Positions 22,689 to 34,309 of a DNA stretch of 64,000 nucleotides are shown here, one piece after another. The position numbers and the translations under genes are program-made. The notes beneath the pieces were generated by a model, which had not been told where the DNA came from, ran no database searches, and saw nothing but the letters and a program-made list of their open reading frames with translations. The stretch's first letter is position 1. Every line of letters starts with the position of its first letter. Origin of the DNA: Neurospora intermedia (Eukaryota; Ascomycota; Sordariomycetes; Sordariales; Sordariaceae). The DNA is taken from NCBI GenBank assembly GCA_037102815.1, contig BTPP01000009.1, positions 620,001 to 684,000 on the forward strand, in the 5' to 3' direction.

Positions 22689-25600
22689 GGCTCAAATCCG
22701 GGACCGAGTCGCGATGATCTCCTCCTCCTCTCCGAACCCTCAATCTGACTTTGACGTGGTAAAAAAAAGAGAGACGAGACTATAGAGACTCAAATATGTT
22801 TTCGGGCTGCAGCATATGATCGATATCAAGCTGCCAGTCTCAGACTCTCACTGCTGTTGCCGGCGACGAAACGGGCGCAATTTAGGCGGAGTCCAGTGGC
22901 AGTTCCAGGGAATTGCTGTTTAGCGTTGTGTTACGGCCGGAGAGGCGCTTTTGGCGCTGGAGGGGAGGGACGAAGGAAATGCTTGGCAGGCACCCGACAT
23001 GCTTGAGGTGACGCACTGACCACCTACCTCTAAGTAGTGTACATAGTACAAACGGCCACATTTGGAGTCTTGGACCGTTGAGAATGGCAATTGTTTGGAT
23101 GATTGGATGGATGGACAGATGATGAATGACTGAGTTAATTTGGATCGTAAAATCGTGGATCGTAGATCATCGAGTTGCGATCCCTTTTCCGTGGTTTCGC
23201 ACGGTATCAGATGTAAGGGTTTAGGTTCATCTGAGGTTGAAGCTCAAAAAACATGGAAATTGGGATGAGATTGGCGACGATAGGTAATTCCGGTGGCCCG
23301 AGCGTCTTATTCAACCTTCGTTGTCTGGGCAAAGCTCCCGTTCCCGATGTTCGGCTTCAGTGAGCCGAGTGCAACTTGGAAAAGTGACGGGAATCGACTC
23401 GACTGCCCGAGGTGAGGACGGAGGATGACTTCTCTCACTTGAGCAGAGAGCAACCAACACGGTGAAACAAGCACCGGGCCTGGCACTGCAGTGCCGTGGC
23501 AGTGGCATGAGTGGCTCCACAGGTCACCCACTGCACTCTGCAGTGACCTAGGTACTTACTACTAGTCAACCTGCCACTGCCCGTCCATTCCTGCTGTTTA
23601 TCGACTGCACTCAACCACTGCACTCCGGCCGCGCCTTCCTCAACCACTTGCAACCTGGATCACGCGATGTTGGAGACTTGAGTTCTCTTTGCGGGCAATG
23701 ACTGCCTGGATGGATGCCCAATTGGTGACAGAATGGGAAAGAACGAAAACTCTGACAGCTGACCTGCCCTGGATCTTCCCACTTCAAGCGGGCCTCTGTA
23801 TTCCCACTGCACTGAAGATTGGAGTGCAAGATGGAAATGGACACTCTGACATTGCAACGCCCAAAACCTGAATGGCCTCCTTTTTCTCTTCCCTCTTCAC
23901 CATTCTCACTGTCTATTTTGCTTCTGTTCCAAGTCAGCGGTAATTATTCCCGTCCATCCAGGCCTATCTCGACCTATCCAGAACAAGGAATCCCCACTCA
24001 GACGCCCCAGCTGTTTCTGCCTCGTCCTCCAGTCATCACCTCATCCCACCTCCTGAGCTGGCAACCACAACATTCACACCATCGCTGACCGGTCTTGGAT
24101 ACCAGTCGTAGCCACCACGACTCTGTTGAGAGGCCAATAGTCTATTTGCCCTCAATCAAGTCGACGGCTGTCCGAATTCGTACTGTAGCATTGGCAGCGT
24201 TCTTGCCCCCATGATGTGCCCTCGAGCGACTCCGGCCTGAGAGTCCGGTTGCTTCTGCTGGGCCGAATGAACGCCCAAGCACGCTCAAAGCTTCTTACTG
24301 GCAAGACAAGCAATCAAAAAGCGGCTGGTGATCATGTACAAAATCAGAGTCAATTCTTGGCTAGACATGCCGCCCGTCTGGCCGTCTGGCCGTCCGCCTC
24401 CTCTTCGCCTGCGCATTGTTCCAGATATCCAGATGAGCTGAGTCCTCTTAGGTTTCATGTCTCTACTCAGAGCCGCGTTTTCTGCACTGAGAAAGCAATA
24501 CCAGCATTGCTACGGACGACAAAACTCATGACTGGTCTCAGAATAGCGACGGAGAGCGGCCTCGGTCCTTGATATCTCAGTTGACCCCGCGGCCTCGCGC
24601 ATTGGATACCCGTCGGGAGTTTGTATCAGTTGCCCCAGTGCACTGGTCCCGCGAGGCGCAGGAGTACCAGATTGACTCAAGATGGCGTATAAGCTGCAAC
24701 ACAGCAGTAGCCTGCCATACCGAGTCTCGGTAGCCGGCGTCAGCAGGATGGGGCGGGATGGGGAGGTGGGAAGTGGGCAAGATGGGGGGGGGGGGGGGGG
24801 GGGGATGATTAGGCGTGTGAACAATGATGGCCCTGCAACTCCCAATGGCCTGCCTCTACCTACTACTTGGGTCACCGTGTAGGCACTGCCCTCTGCTCCA
24901 TCACCCAAGGCAAGTCACTGCTCGTGGCCAGTGGGCAATACTTACTCACAGTACCATTGTCATGATCCACGGTCCATGGTCCTTATCCCGGCAACCACAG
25001 ACCTGGAACCCTGCTGTAGCATGGTAACACGGTAGTGCGGTAGCACAACGGCGGTGATTTGTCTATGACAGATCTTGCAGACCGCAAAAACTGATCAGGT
25101 AGCCGGTAAGGGTATCATCACCATTGTCTCTTTTGCTCGTAAAGCATTGGCTAACCACGCCCAAGGTCTACAGCTCTACCAGGTCTCCCATATGCCCGTC
25201 ATATCTCTTAGTCTAGTCCAAGACAAGACATGCTCAGTTACACGACTACATTTCGATATGCACCTAATGCATTCCTACCCAGGGCACCGACCAGGCCGCC
25301 CGCTATCCGGGGTTGGTTTTCAGATCTTGCCAACAGCCGCAGCCTGGGCTTTGCTTCATCGTACATGATTCACCGTGGCTGTTTGTAGCCATTGCTTGCT
25401 GCTTTTTCACAATGTCTTTGCCATTTGGTTTGACCGTCCTGGAAGTTCTCTGGTCGTGTATAAGAACGCCATCGTATCCTCTCCTTACCACCAACACAAC
25501 ACCATGATTCACAGTCACACCTGATCTCAAACGTCTACTGCGCTCTCGTTTCACCACAACACCTCCAGTAACCCCTCGCTCGCCTTGAAGCACACTCACA
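22689..25600. other. 2.9-kb divergent intergenic region (AsnRS / PARG-like)
   Basis: The 5' ends of the two flanking genes face this interval, so it holds both promoters. I see no gene in it. Near 23470-23640 it has a cluster of CACTGCA/TGCAGTG words, including the perfect 14-bp palindrome GGCACTGCAGTGCC at about 23478-23491. A G21 run lies at 24784-24804. Confidence 0.55.
24784..24804. repeat. G21 homopolymer
   Basis: Twenty-one consecutive G on the + strand, about 0.8 kb upstream of the PARG-like start codon. Such a run could form a quadruplex. Confidence 0.93.
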
Positions 25601-26691
25601 ATGGCTCCCGGAAGCTCAAGATCATCCAGGCCCAAGCCGTCTGAAGTGGCTGCCGAAACTAAGAGGCAACATATCCCCTATATCCGGTCTTTGGGCACGT
25701 GGGACATCAACTCCTACCTTTTGCATCAACCGCTAGCGCAGATCAACTTCCCACAAAGACCTCATGATATTTCCCCACCCCAGTTCTGTAAGACCCCCAC
25801 GCTTCCGAGACATGTCATTCCCGTCTAATAACCAGCTACAGTTGTCTACAACGGCGATCCAGTCGACTGTGCCTTGAACTGGGCAAAGCAGATTGCAGAA
25901 CCACACACGGTAGCCTTCATTTGCGCGGCCAATGACAAAAGACCAGGCGGGGATTGGGAAACGGGAGCTGTTGGCTATGAGGAACGCCTATGCCGCCGAA
26001 GCACTCTCTCTGCGAACTTGGCAACACCTGCGCCAGGATCAACGGTGACTGAGAATTACCCCATCCCAAGCTATGGTGGTATTTACTCGCGAGATGTCGG
26101 TTAGTATTACCAACTGGCATGTTACAAACCAGCTTCTGACCGTGCGTGACTCTAGTTGTATTCCGAGGGCCTCACGACAGATATGAGAAGCTCCCGCCTG
26201 AGCAGTGGCAGTCAATCCCTGTCGTTTCGGTCCATCCTACCCGCTGGCCTAAACTTACGCAGAACGGAACAAAGTTCTCCTTCCAAAACGAACGCGACAT
26301 GTTGAAAGACTTGTTACGAGGAGCACTTCGAATCGCAGCCTATAACAACCATACACAGCTTGTCATTGGCGACTTCGGCCTTGGTAATGGCTACCGCAAC
26401 CCGCCCCAAGAGGTGGCCGAGATGTGGCGGGAAGTCTTGCTCTATGACCCTGACCTGCGTGGGCGTATCACCTCCGTGGCCTTTGTGTTTGAGGATCCAA
26501 ATCAAAGTACCAGCAGACTGATCTTGGAGGATCTTGCCAAGAAGGCCAGAGAGACGCTTAGCAGCACTACTGCCGCGGCTTGTCCTTCTGACTTGGAAGT
26601 ATTTCACCGAGTGTTTCACGACACCGAGATTCAGCGAGTAGTCAGCCAGCCGGATTCTCGGTATGGGCTAAACAACCTGCTTGCGAGCTAA
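25601..26691 (+). CDS. PARG-like macrodomain protein (DUF2263 / TIGR02452 type)
   Basis: Three exons: 25601-25787, 25842-26099 and 26156-26691, giving 326 residues. The introns are 54 and 56 bp, with branch sites CTAAT and CTGAC. The protein resembles the bacterial-type poly(ADP-ribose) glycohydrolases, macrodomain enzymes that remove ADP-ribose chains. The family segment is FICAANDKRPGGDWETGAVG then YEERLCRRSTLS. In characterised PARGs the signature is GGG-x(6-8)-QEE with a catalytic Glu. Here it reads G98-G99-D100, seven residues, then Y108-E109-E110. The Glu pair is kept, but the third Gly and the Gln are changed. The C-terminal half (LVIGDFGLGNGYRNPP, ITSVAFVFED) matches the ADP-ribose pocket end of the fold. 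No signal peptide or membrane segment is visible. Identification is from memory of the motif. Activity on ADP-ribose is an inference. Confidence 0.82.
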
Positions 26692-27760
26692 AGACCCACT
26701 TCGTTACCGTTTTGTCGTGCACTGGAGTTGGCGTTGGATTTGAGTTTCGGTTGCATAAAACCGCGGATTTTCCTGCTATGGTGGGCAAATACCCTGGAGC
26801 CCTGGTAAGGGTCTTTGAAAGCGATTGTATCAGTGTTATGAGACACCCTAACGGAGTTTGTGTCTCTTTGGTCTGGCTCGGATGCAGTGAAATGGCGCAT
26901 AATGGTGGGCTGTGCGATACGGTGTTGGTCGCTCCGGTGTCTTGCTTCTTTTTTTTTTTTCTTTTTTTCCCTTTTGGACCCTTTTATTTGAATACAAATA
27001 CTTCCTCCACATCGCTGGCTGACTGCACATCATACTCCGCTACTTCAGATCCTCAACTACTGATAACGCTACCACAAGTGGGCTTGGTTTCTACTAGCTT
27101 GGTGAGCGGGTGCTGTAGGTGACACGCTTGCACTGCCTGGCTTGCTCATGAAGCTGGCTGTCAGGTCCTACTCAAGTGATTGAAAAAAGCAAGATTGCAC
27201 CTGTGTATATGGGCATACAGCCACGTATTGGTCTGTTCACTGGCATGATCAACCCGGTGAAGCACGCTTACGATCATGGCAAACACCAGGCAATGTTCCG
27301 TGCTGAGGTGTCAAGCATAGAAAATTGATCCTTCGAAGGTTCTAGGAGACTGGGGGCGCGGTTGGCCTGTATCCTCATCATTGATACAATTAAGGGCATC
27401 CCGAGAAAGGAAACTAAATCCAACGGGCCGATGGGCTTGTTTGCCGGCAAAACAAGACACCTTTCGGGAACCCCAATAGGATTCATGGCGCAGCTTGACG
27501 TCCTGACCGTTGCGAGGTGTACCCTGGTGGGACCTAATTCCCCGTGTTGGCCATCTCTTCATCCGAATACGGCGCTGGTTCTCACAACAGAGCGGAAAAC
27601 ACAATCTCGGGATGTTGATCTTGTCTCTGAGGGCTAGTGAACGACCGGGGGCCTCGTTTCAATAAGCCATGCCATTTGCCTGCATGGGCCCGCAAAAACA
27701 ACGCACATACATCGACTGACTGCGGGATCTCAATGTTCAGCTAATCTGATATCATCTTAG

Positions 27761-28211
27761 TGCTTTGTTTTTCGTCCTTGGCCGTCTCCAAACCTAGAGG
27801 TACTTGAACCAGGAGTCACATCGCAGCATGGCCTCATACAACAAACATACCAGTTCGGAGAAACATGTAAGATCCAGATCCGAGCCGATGAAGGCACCAA
27901 AGTTGTTCGCAATGGTACTGACCGTTTAAGCCTCCGCTATCCACTTGCAAAGTATAGGGCATTGCTACAACGCAACGAGCGAGACATAAGGAACTACGGT
28001 TGTTTCAAAAAAGCAAAGGTGTCTCATGGAGGTAAGAACATGGCATGCTCATTTTCCGTCCTCAAGTGGCGCATCTCTGCCCCTACCCTTCAGTCCCGCG
28101 ATGGCCCCCAAAGGGGCTTACGAGGCAATCACTCTTCAGCATGGTAATTAAGTCTTATATCCAATCACCTTTCAGTCAGCCTTATTGACGTCTTCTTTGA
28201 GATTCTGCAGT
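27761..28211 (+). pseudogene. Possible exon remnants of an unidentified gene
   Basis: A stop-free frame runs from 27761 (directly after a TTAG that could be an acceptor) to a GTAAGA donor-like site near 28032. It reads as fairly protein-like sequence, for example GETCKIQIRADEGTK and PLAKYRALLQRNERDIRNYG, but has no good start codon. Downstream, segments near 28094-28142 and 28175-28211 can be joined through short GT-AG gaps and end in TGA. I do not recognise the product. It may be a decayed gene, a real gene whose first exon I cannot place, or chance. Open frames of this length are not rare in 7 kb. Confidence 0.15.
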
Positions 28212-29088
28212 GATCAGGCAAACATGACGGAAGCATAGCGTCGATGGCTCACGTATGACCTTGTCCTGTTGGTCGAATGCAACTCTAGAATCGAGTTGAC
28301 ACTCTTCATCAATCGCGAAACGTGTTGGTCAAGAAAACAGCGCCTCTATCACAAAACGGTGGGGCTCTCGCTCTCGCTTACCCGATCCGAGAGCGGATGC
28401 TCACTCGAACAGACCTGGTACTGACTGCCGGTCCAGTCCGAACGTTTACCACCCCCACGGAACTGGAAACGTACACGGCCGTCTGTCACTTGACCGTGTG
28501 AATGTTGAGTATACTCATGTGTCAAAACGCCCAGAATATACGGTACTGTGCCTCAGCCTTGGTAAGTCTACCCAATTACTTACCTTCCAATCAGCTGACT
28601 GCTGAGCTACGCAGTACAACTTACATCAACCACGACTTCATATTTGCATCTGGACTCTGAATCGTCATATCCATCAACAACTGGCCCAGTCCACCTCAAC
28701 TGAAATTGACAGCATCGAGATACGCCACCTATCGAATTACTACAATGGCCTTCCTTCCTCACCTTCACTCGCGTACGTCACACGATTACAAGGACCGTAC
28801 TAACAAAGATCAGATCACAACAAGCTGGGTGATGTTGTTACGTTACGCAGCACACGGTGAATTAACATCCCACGACTACATACCTTGGTGTACATTGGTC
28901 GCTTTGTGGGTGTACCTTGTAGGCCTTGTAAGCCCCGTGGACTCCTTCGTGACGGGAAACGGCATATTTGTGTGCGATCTGTACTACCCGATCTCGCACA
29001 CCACCCTCACCATGGCTCACTTGTGTTTCCCCAGTGCTCTTTCCCACTGAATCTCTGTATAACACAACCTTGATGGCACGAGTGCTAC

Positions 29089-29493
29089 ATGGCTACCGCT
29101 CTTTTTTTCCCACAGTGGACTGACACCCAGTGCCCAGTGGACAGGTCTCCACGAGCTACCGCCCGCAACTCCCTGTCTGTTAACAGCATGTCTCCCACTT
29201 ACCGCCTTTACGATGTATATCGAACTCGATGTTTGTCTCTCTTTTCAACGCAACCCAACCCTGAAGAGGTTGGCCGCGCATGCGATAGCATCCGTGTTAC
29301 CATACTAGCACAATTAAGCGTAAAACCACAAGAGACTGTGTACTCACACGTTGTTGATCGCAAGGTTGGTGTTATGGGAATATTCCGAACGGTAGCTACA
29401 TTCATACTGGCGGCGGACACGCAGCGCATCACGAACGGGCCGGGTGTGCCTTCGGGTGAGAGAGTAATGGTAACAAAAGAGAAGCTAATTTAG
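29089..29493 (+). CDS. Doubtful hypothetical ORF, 134 codons
   Basis: An ATG-started ORF of 134 residues in the spacer between convergent genes. The middle is reasonably protein-like (NPEEVGRACDSIRVTILAQL, then VGVMGIFRTVATFILAADTQ), but I recognise no family, signal peptide or domain. Either it is a lineage-specific small protein, a remnant, or a chance ORF. Confidence 0.15.
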   Translation: MATALFFPQWTDTQCPVDRSPRATARNSLSVNSMSPTYRLYDVYRTRCLSLFSTQPNPEEVGRACDSIRVTILAQLSVKPQETVYSHVVDRKVGVMGIFRTVATFILAADTQRITNGPGVPSGERVMVTKEKLI

Positions 29494-32400
29494 CTCTGAT
29501 CCGTCTACGATGATGACGAGGTGGTGACTACACAGCCCTGCTTTGGCTAAAATCGCATTTCCCCCCAACTGACTATCTGTCTGCCCTCTCTCTGCAATCA
29601 GGCAATTCGCGGTGGATGTTCAGTAACTGACATCATATCATGACTAGGTATCGTACGATATCTCTGGCTCTCATCAAACCATCTATTCTCCATTCACTGA
29701 CCTATTTTATCTCATCCTTCAGGTCAATTCCACGTGACGCGGTTTTACAGTAGGTCATCACCTTACTTCACAGTGTTTCAAGGTTGACACGACACATGGC
29801 AAGCCGCAACCACCTCCCACATACCGACAGCTGGTACTGGTTCAACAGAATTACACTATGCATATGTAGCTTAGGCGGAACGGCGCACACTATCACCCCT
29901 TGTGCCTAGGACCCAACAGCCATTCTTGAGATTACAACCACAGAAAGACAATATGGCTGCCGGGCTCACCCACCCACACACAAACATGCACTCGGCATGG
30001 AGGCGCAAGGAACAAAGAGATCCAGTCCAAGAGACAAGTCCAGATGAATACAGAAACAGGGGCAGGATTTGGGGTCAAATATAGGGACACAGGGGATTTT
30101 CAGGGCTCAAGGGATGATCAACGGCACGGGCCTGGAAAGTATTCAGCATGTGGCGCCTGGGAGTATGCCTCATGTTGAGCGCAGGCTCATACGTCCTATC
30201 ATTTCACAACCTTTTAGGCAAGAAGCTTAACCCGGCCCTAGTTACACCGAAAAAGCATGAGACATTGTGGGATGACGGAAAAACTAACAGGCAGCAGGTC
30301 AAAAAATACAGTGGCATATTCTGGTCGGCAACTGCGGATATTTAACGAAAAAGAAATGTCCACGTTATATCCCAAGTTACCGGTCTGTCAACTTTCTTTG
30401 AGTTCCCAGCTGATGCAACCTTTGCTTTTCCTCTCGTCCACTTTCACTTGTGGTTGGAAGGAGTACGACTGTCGGACAACACACTTGATAAGCAGAACTG
30501 GGGGAAATAAGGAGCCTTTCTCGCTCAATCCGTGTCCCACTCTACCATACATGCCGCGCATATGATTATTGTCAAGCACTCTCTCATCCTCACTGGCTCA
30601 AAGATTATCCCTCCTTCCTCGTCCCCCCAGTACTTGACCCAACGGGCCGGAGAGACAGTTACACTACTGCAACACAAATTTCACTTGTACATTGTACTTC
30701 GCGAAGTCCAATGTTCCTTGCCCACTACCCATGAAGAGTGGGGGAAACGGCCGACAAGTTGAAGTAAGCTGTGAAATGCCGAGTTTCTCAGGTAAGTAAG
30801 GTATGTAATGTCGTGGAGAAACATATGTGGGTACGCGGGATAAACACTAATCAGTCATGACACTGCGACCACGAACAGCCCTTACAAGGATCGGCGGAGC
30901 ATACCCTAACTCATTACTATCTAGTCCCTCAGGCCTCATTGCTTGTTTTATGGACAGGAAGTCCATATGGGCAAGCGGCTTTCCTAGTTCGTGGGTGGGG
31001 GAAGAAAAAAAGACGAACGGCACGTGGGAAGCACAACAGCACCCGGTCAGATGTTGTTTGGCAATATCTTGAACTCTCTTCTCGGTCAGTGGCGAGTAAG
31101 AAGGCAATGATTGTGATAACTCGCGAGTGGTATGTGGTAAGAACCTTGTTGTTCATACTCGTATCATACATATGGGATGCCCAATGCTTCCCAAATCCCC
31201 CATCTTCCCTTTACCATCAAAAAGGATGCTGGCACTCGTTCCAAAGTCCATTAGGTCAGTCCATTATCCCTCTTTTCCCCTCCTCTTTTGCTATTTGTTT
31301 ACCCGGAACAATCTGATAACTGACACATCACTTTCACTTTCGTTTTTTTACTCTCCTGTCCCTTCTTCTGCTGCTGCCCAGAGTGTTCAAAGCAGTATAG
31401 CACCACATCAATCGCTTCCTTGCTAATTTCACGCTGCTGCGACGCTTATCATTGACCTAGCCTCAATCTCTTTCTGCTCATGCAACCTCTCGATCTCACA
31501 TTCCCGGCTTATTGTTTGCTTTTCATCTTGCACGACAAAACGACCGAGGGACTCGAAATCTCACCTAACATATTACCCTGCCAACAGCTCAATAGACCAA
31601 TCATTCAACAGCCGAGGTGTCTCAGAAAGACTAAACACCAAAGTCTTTCCGCTGCATGAATAATTGAGAAGAAGAAGCAACGCAACATCGGCCGGCAAAA
31701 ACGGCCGGCCTATGAGGAGTGATGATGAAGCCGGTGAAAGCCCCAACGGTCTGGAAAAGGTTAGAGACGGTGCAGCCGGGGAAGGCGCATTGAGGCAAAA
31801 GCTGGCACATCTTGCTTGACTTTACTTGATCTGATCCCACCATGGCAAAAAGAGGGCGGAGGTGAACCGTCGGCAGGTCAGTGACTGGCTCCGGCTACTT
31901 CTCCGAGACAAGCAAGAGGCCTACTGCTACTGCTCAGTTTCTATCTGGAGGATTGAGACGATGCTTCCTGTCACATATGCAAGGCAAAAGGAAAAACAAA
32001 AAGATGAGAACACCGAACCCATAATCATCATTACCTAGCAATCGGCAATACCCAAGCACCAGCGGCACAACTACTATCGACATCGTTGGGCTCCACCGGT
32101 CGCTAGGCAACCCCCCCAACCACAGAATCAGCATCAAGATCAGGATCAAAGAGGCTCGACCGACGTGACATGACATGACATAGTCACGAACCGGTTGATC
32201 TTTCCGTCACTCCGTATTGCCAAAGCCAAAAATGAAACGCTTGGAAAAGGCTGGATGGAAGGTTACCCACCTACCTGATCTACTACGTGACTGCATGATC
32301 GGAAAACTTATGTTGGACGAGGGACCTAGCTGCCGATTTCCCGTCTCCCGATCCTTCTGTCGATGATTGATGATGAGTGGTGTGTAGGATGGAGGACTCA

Positions 32401-33301
32401 CACTCCGTTTGGATGTCATGCTGCAAGGTGCCGGGATTCACTTGATGAAGCAGCGGGCCCAAAAAGGGAGGCAATCTTCCGCTATCGCTCCATTCGGTTG
32501 GAATAGTAGGTACAACAACCATTGACCATTAGGATCGCCAAGCTGATCATACTAATGTACCTATGTACACTTGGGGGTTTGGGGTTCCTGTGCTGTAAGG
32601 TTTCGGTTCGGGAGATGGAGACCGCTTAGGTCGGCTGGGTCGATAAATAATTGGGCAGACTATTATGGGACGGATGGATGGGTGGATGATGTAATGGGTG
32701 GGAGGGATAGTGGTGTAAGTTTCGGTGAAGTAGGAAGGTGAGCAAGGTCTGTAGATAGGGTAAGTAAGTCAGGAAGGGTAGGTAGGTTCGGTGAGTGGTT
32801 CTCTCGCCGCGAAAACGAAAGAAACAAAAAGATGAGCGAACATAGAAGCAAACCGTTACACATACCCAAAGGTACGAAGTTCACTGTTATGAAAATATCA
32901 TCTACCATCCATCACTTGCCTGAGAGTAGCCCGCTATGCCATGTACCTGCCATATATGGTAGATGTTGAGAAAGAGTAATCGTGTCCACCCCATCCATCC
33001 ACCCACCTATTTACGAGTAGCGATAACCGAGTGTACAGGATAATGATGGATAGCTGTGAGTATCCCAAGTCTAGCATACATGCATAGGTGATTCCGTGAC
33101 CACTAGGTTTGATACGATAGCGGAGTGTTTCGCTCATAACTCGTTACTTAGGTAAAACTCACCACTCGTTGCTTGATCATTCCTTCTTCATCCACGTAAT
33201 TGCAGTTAACTATACTATACTCACTACTGATTATGCTTATGATGCTCACTGCTCACTGGTCACCATGCTCACTGCTCGCCACTCACCGTGCTTATTATGC
33301 T

Positions 33302-33443
33302 CACCTAGTTCATCTAACTCATCTAATTCATCTAGTCCACCTAGTCCACCTAGCTAATCATCCTCACTGCTCACCTAGTTCATCTAATCCATCTGGTTCA
33401 TTTACTTTATCTAGTTCATCTAGTCCACCTATTCCGCCTAGTA
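33302..33443. repeat. Degenerate 9-bp tandem array (CAYCTAGTY)
   Basis: Two blocks of imperfect 9-bp units of the form CATCTAGTT / CACCTAGTC: six units at 33302-33355 and eight at 33372-33443, split by a short TCACTGCTC-type segment. Because 9 is divisible by 3, all frames stay open and produce a false repetitive ORF (HLVHLTHLIHL). Confidence 0.88.
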
Positions 33444-34309
33444 TTAGTCCACCTATCTAGTTCACCGCGCCTACCATAAACATGCTTTCCATATCCATCT
33501 ACACGACCAATCCTTTCCTATCGCTTTGCTACCGTGTCAGCGGGTACCAGGCACCAGAAGAGGAGATAGCTTAGAGTAGGTACCTACCTACCTATTTACC
33601 TCGTTCACTCCCTCCCCTCCTTAAATAATCTTTCTTTCTTTCCGAGTGACATGCAGTGTAGTTGTTTAACACCATGCATCCATAAATAAAGCCAACGAAT
33701 GAAAAGAAAGAGGGGAGGGGGGCGGCGCTTGAAAGGTCAACTGGCAGCCTGTCCAATGTCCATCCATTGACCATAACAATAACGGCAACAGCAACACAGA
33801 AAAGGAAAAGAGAAAAAGACAGCTGAGAGAAAGAGTATTTTACCGCGTAATTCTAATGAGAAGTAAGTGTCAGCTTAGCGATAGTGTTCCCCCGTTTCGA
33901 TGATAATCAGCTCCTCGCCTTTGACAGGTAAGTGTCAGGTCGTCCATTGTCCCATTTACTTAGGTAGCCAACGAATGGGGTGGCTTGATTCTCGGGGCAT
34001 CGGAACAACGGATAAACAAAAATAAAAAATAAAAAAAGACTAAGAAAAGCAGCAAAAGGAATGAGGTTGTAGAAATTGAGTTAGCAACGTGGAATTATAT
34101 CATGGTATTCGTTTTTTCTTTCCCGCCTCGCCATCCTTCAGCTCCGCTAACCTAACAAATAACCACCCCTGAGTTATTGCTCCTCTTGATCTCCGCTACC
34201 TTCTTTTTCCCGAACAATACATGAGGTAGTCAGTTGTAGACGTAACAACCATTACCACCCACCACCACTTAGCTCACCTCCCCCATCCGTTCGTTATATG
34301 TGTGCGCCT

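Larger units (their letters stand above)
26692..34309. other. 7.6-kb gene-poor spacer between convergent genes
   Basis: The PARG-like gene (+) and Sec24 (-) converge on this interval, so both 3'UTRs lie at its edges and no promoter is required. I recognise no gene. Two weakly protein-like segments are noted separately: open frames at 27761-28211 and the ORF 29089-29493. A degenerate 9-bp tandem array lies at 33302-33443. The rest is short random ORFs and TAGGTA words (for example 33572-33600). Confidence 0.5.
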
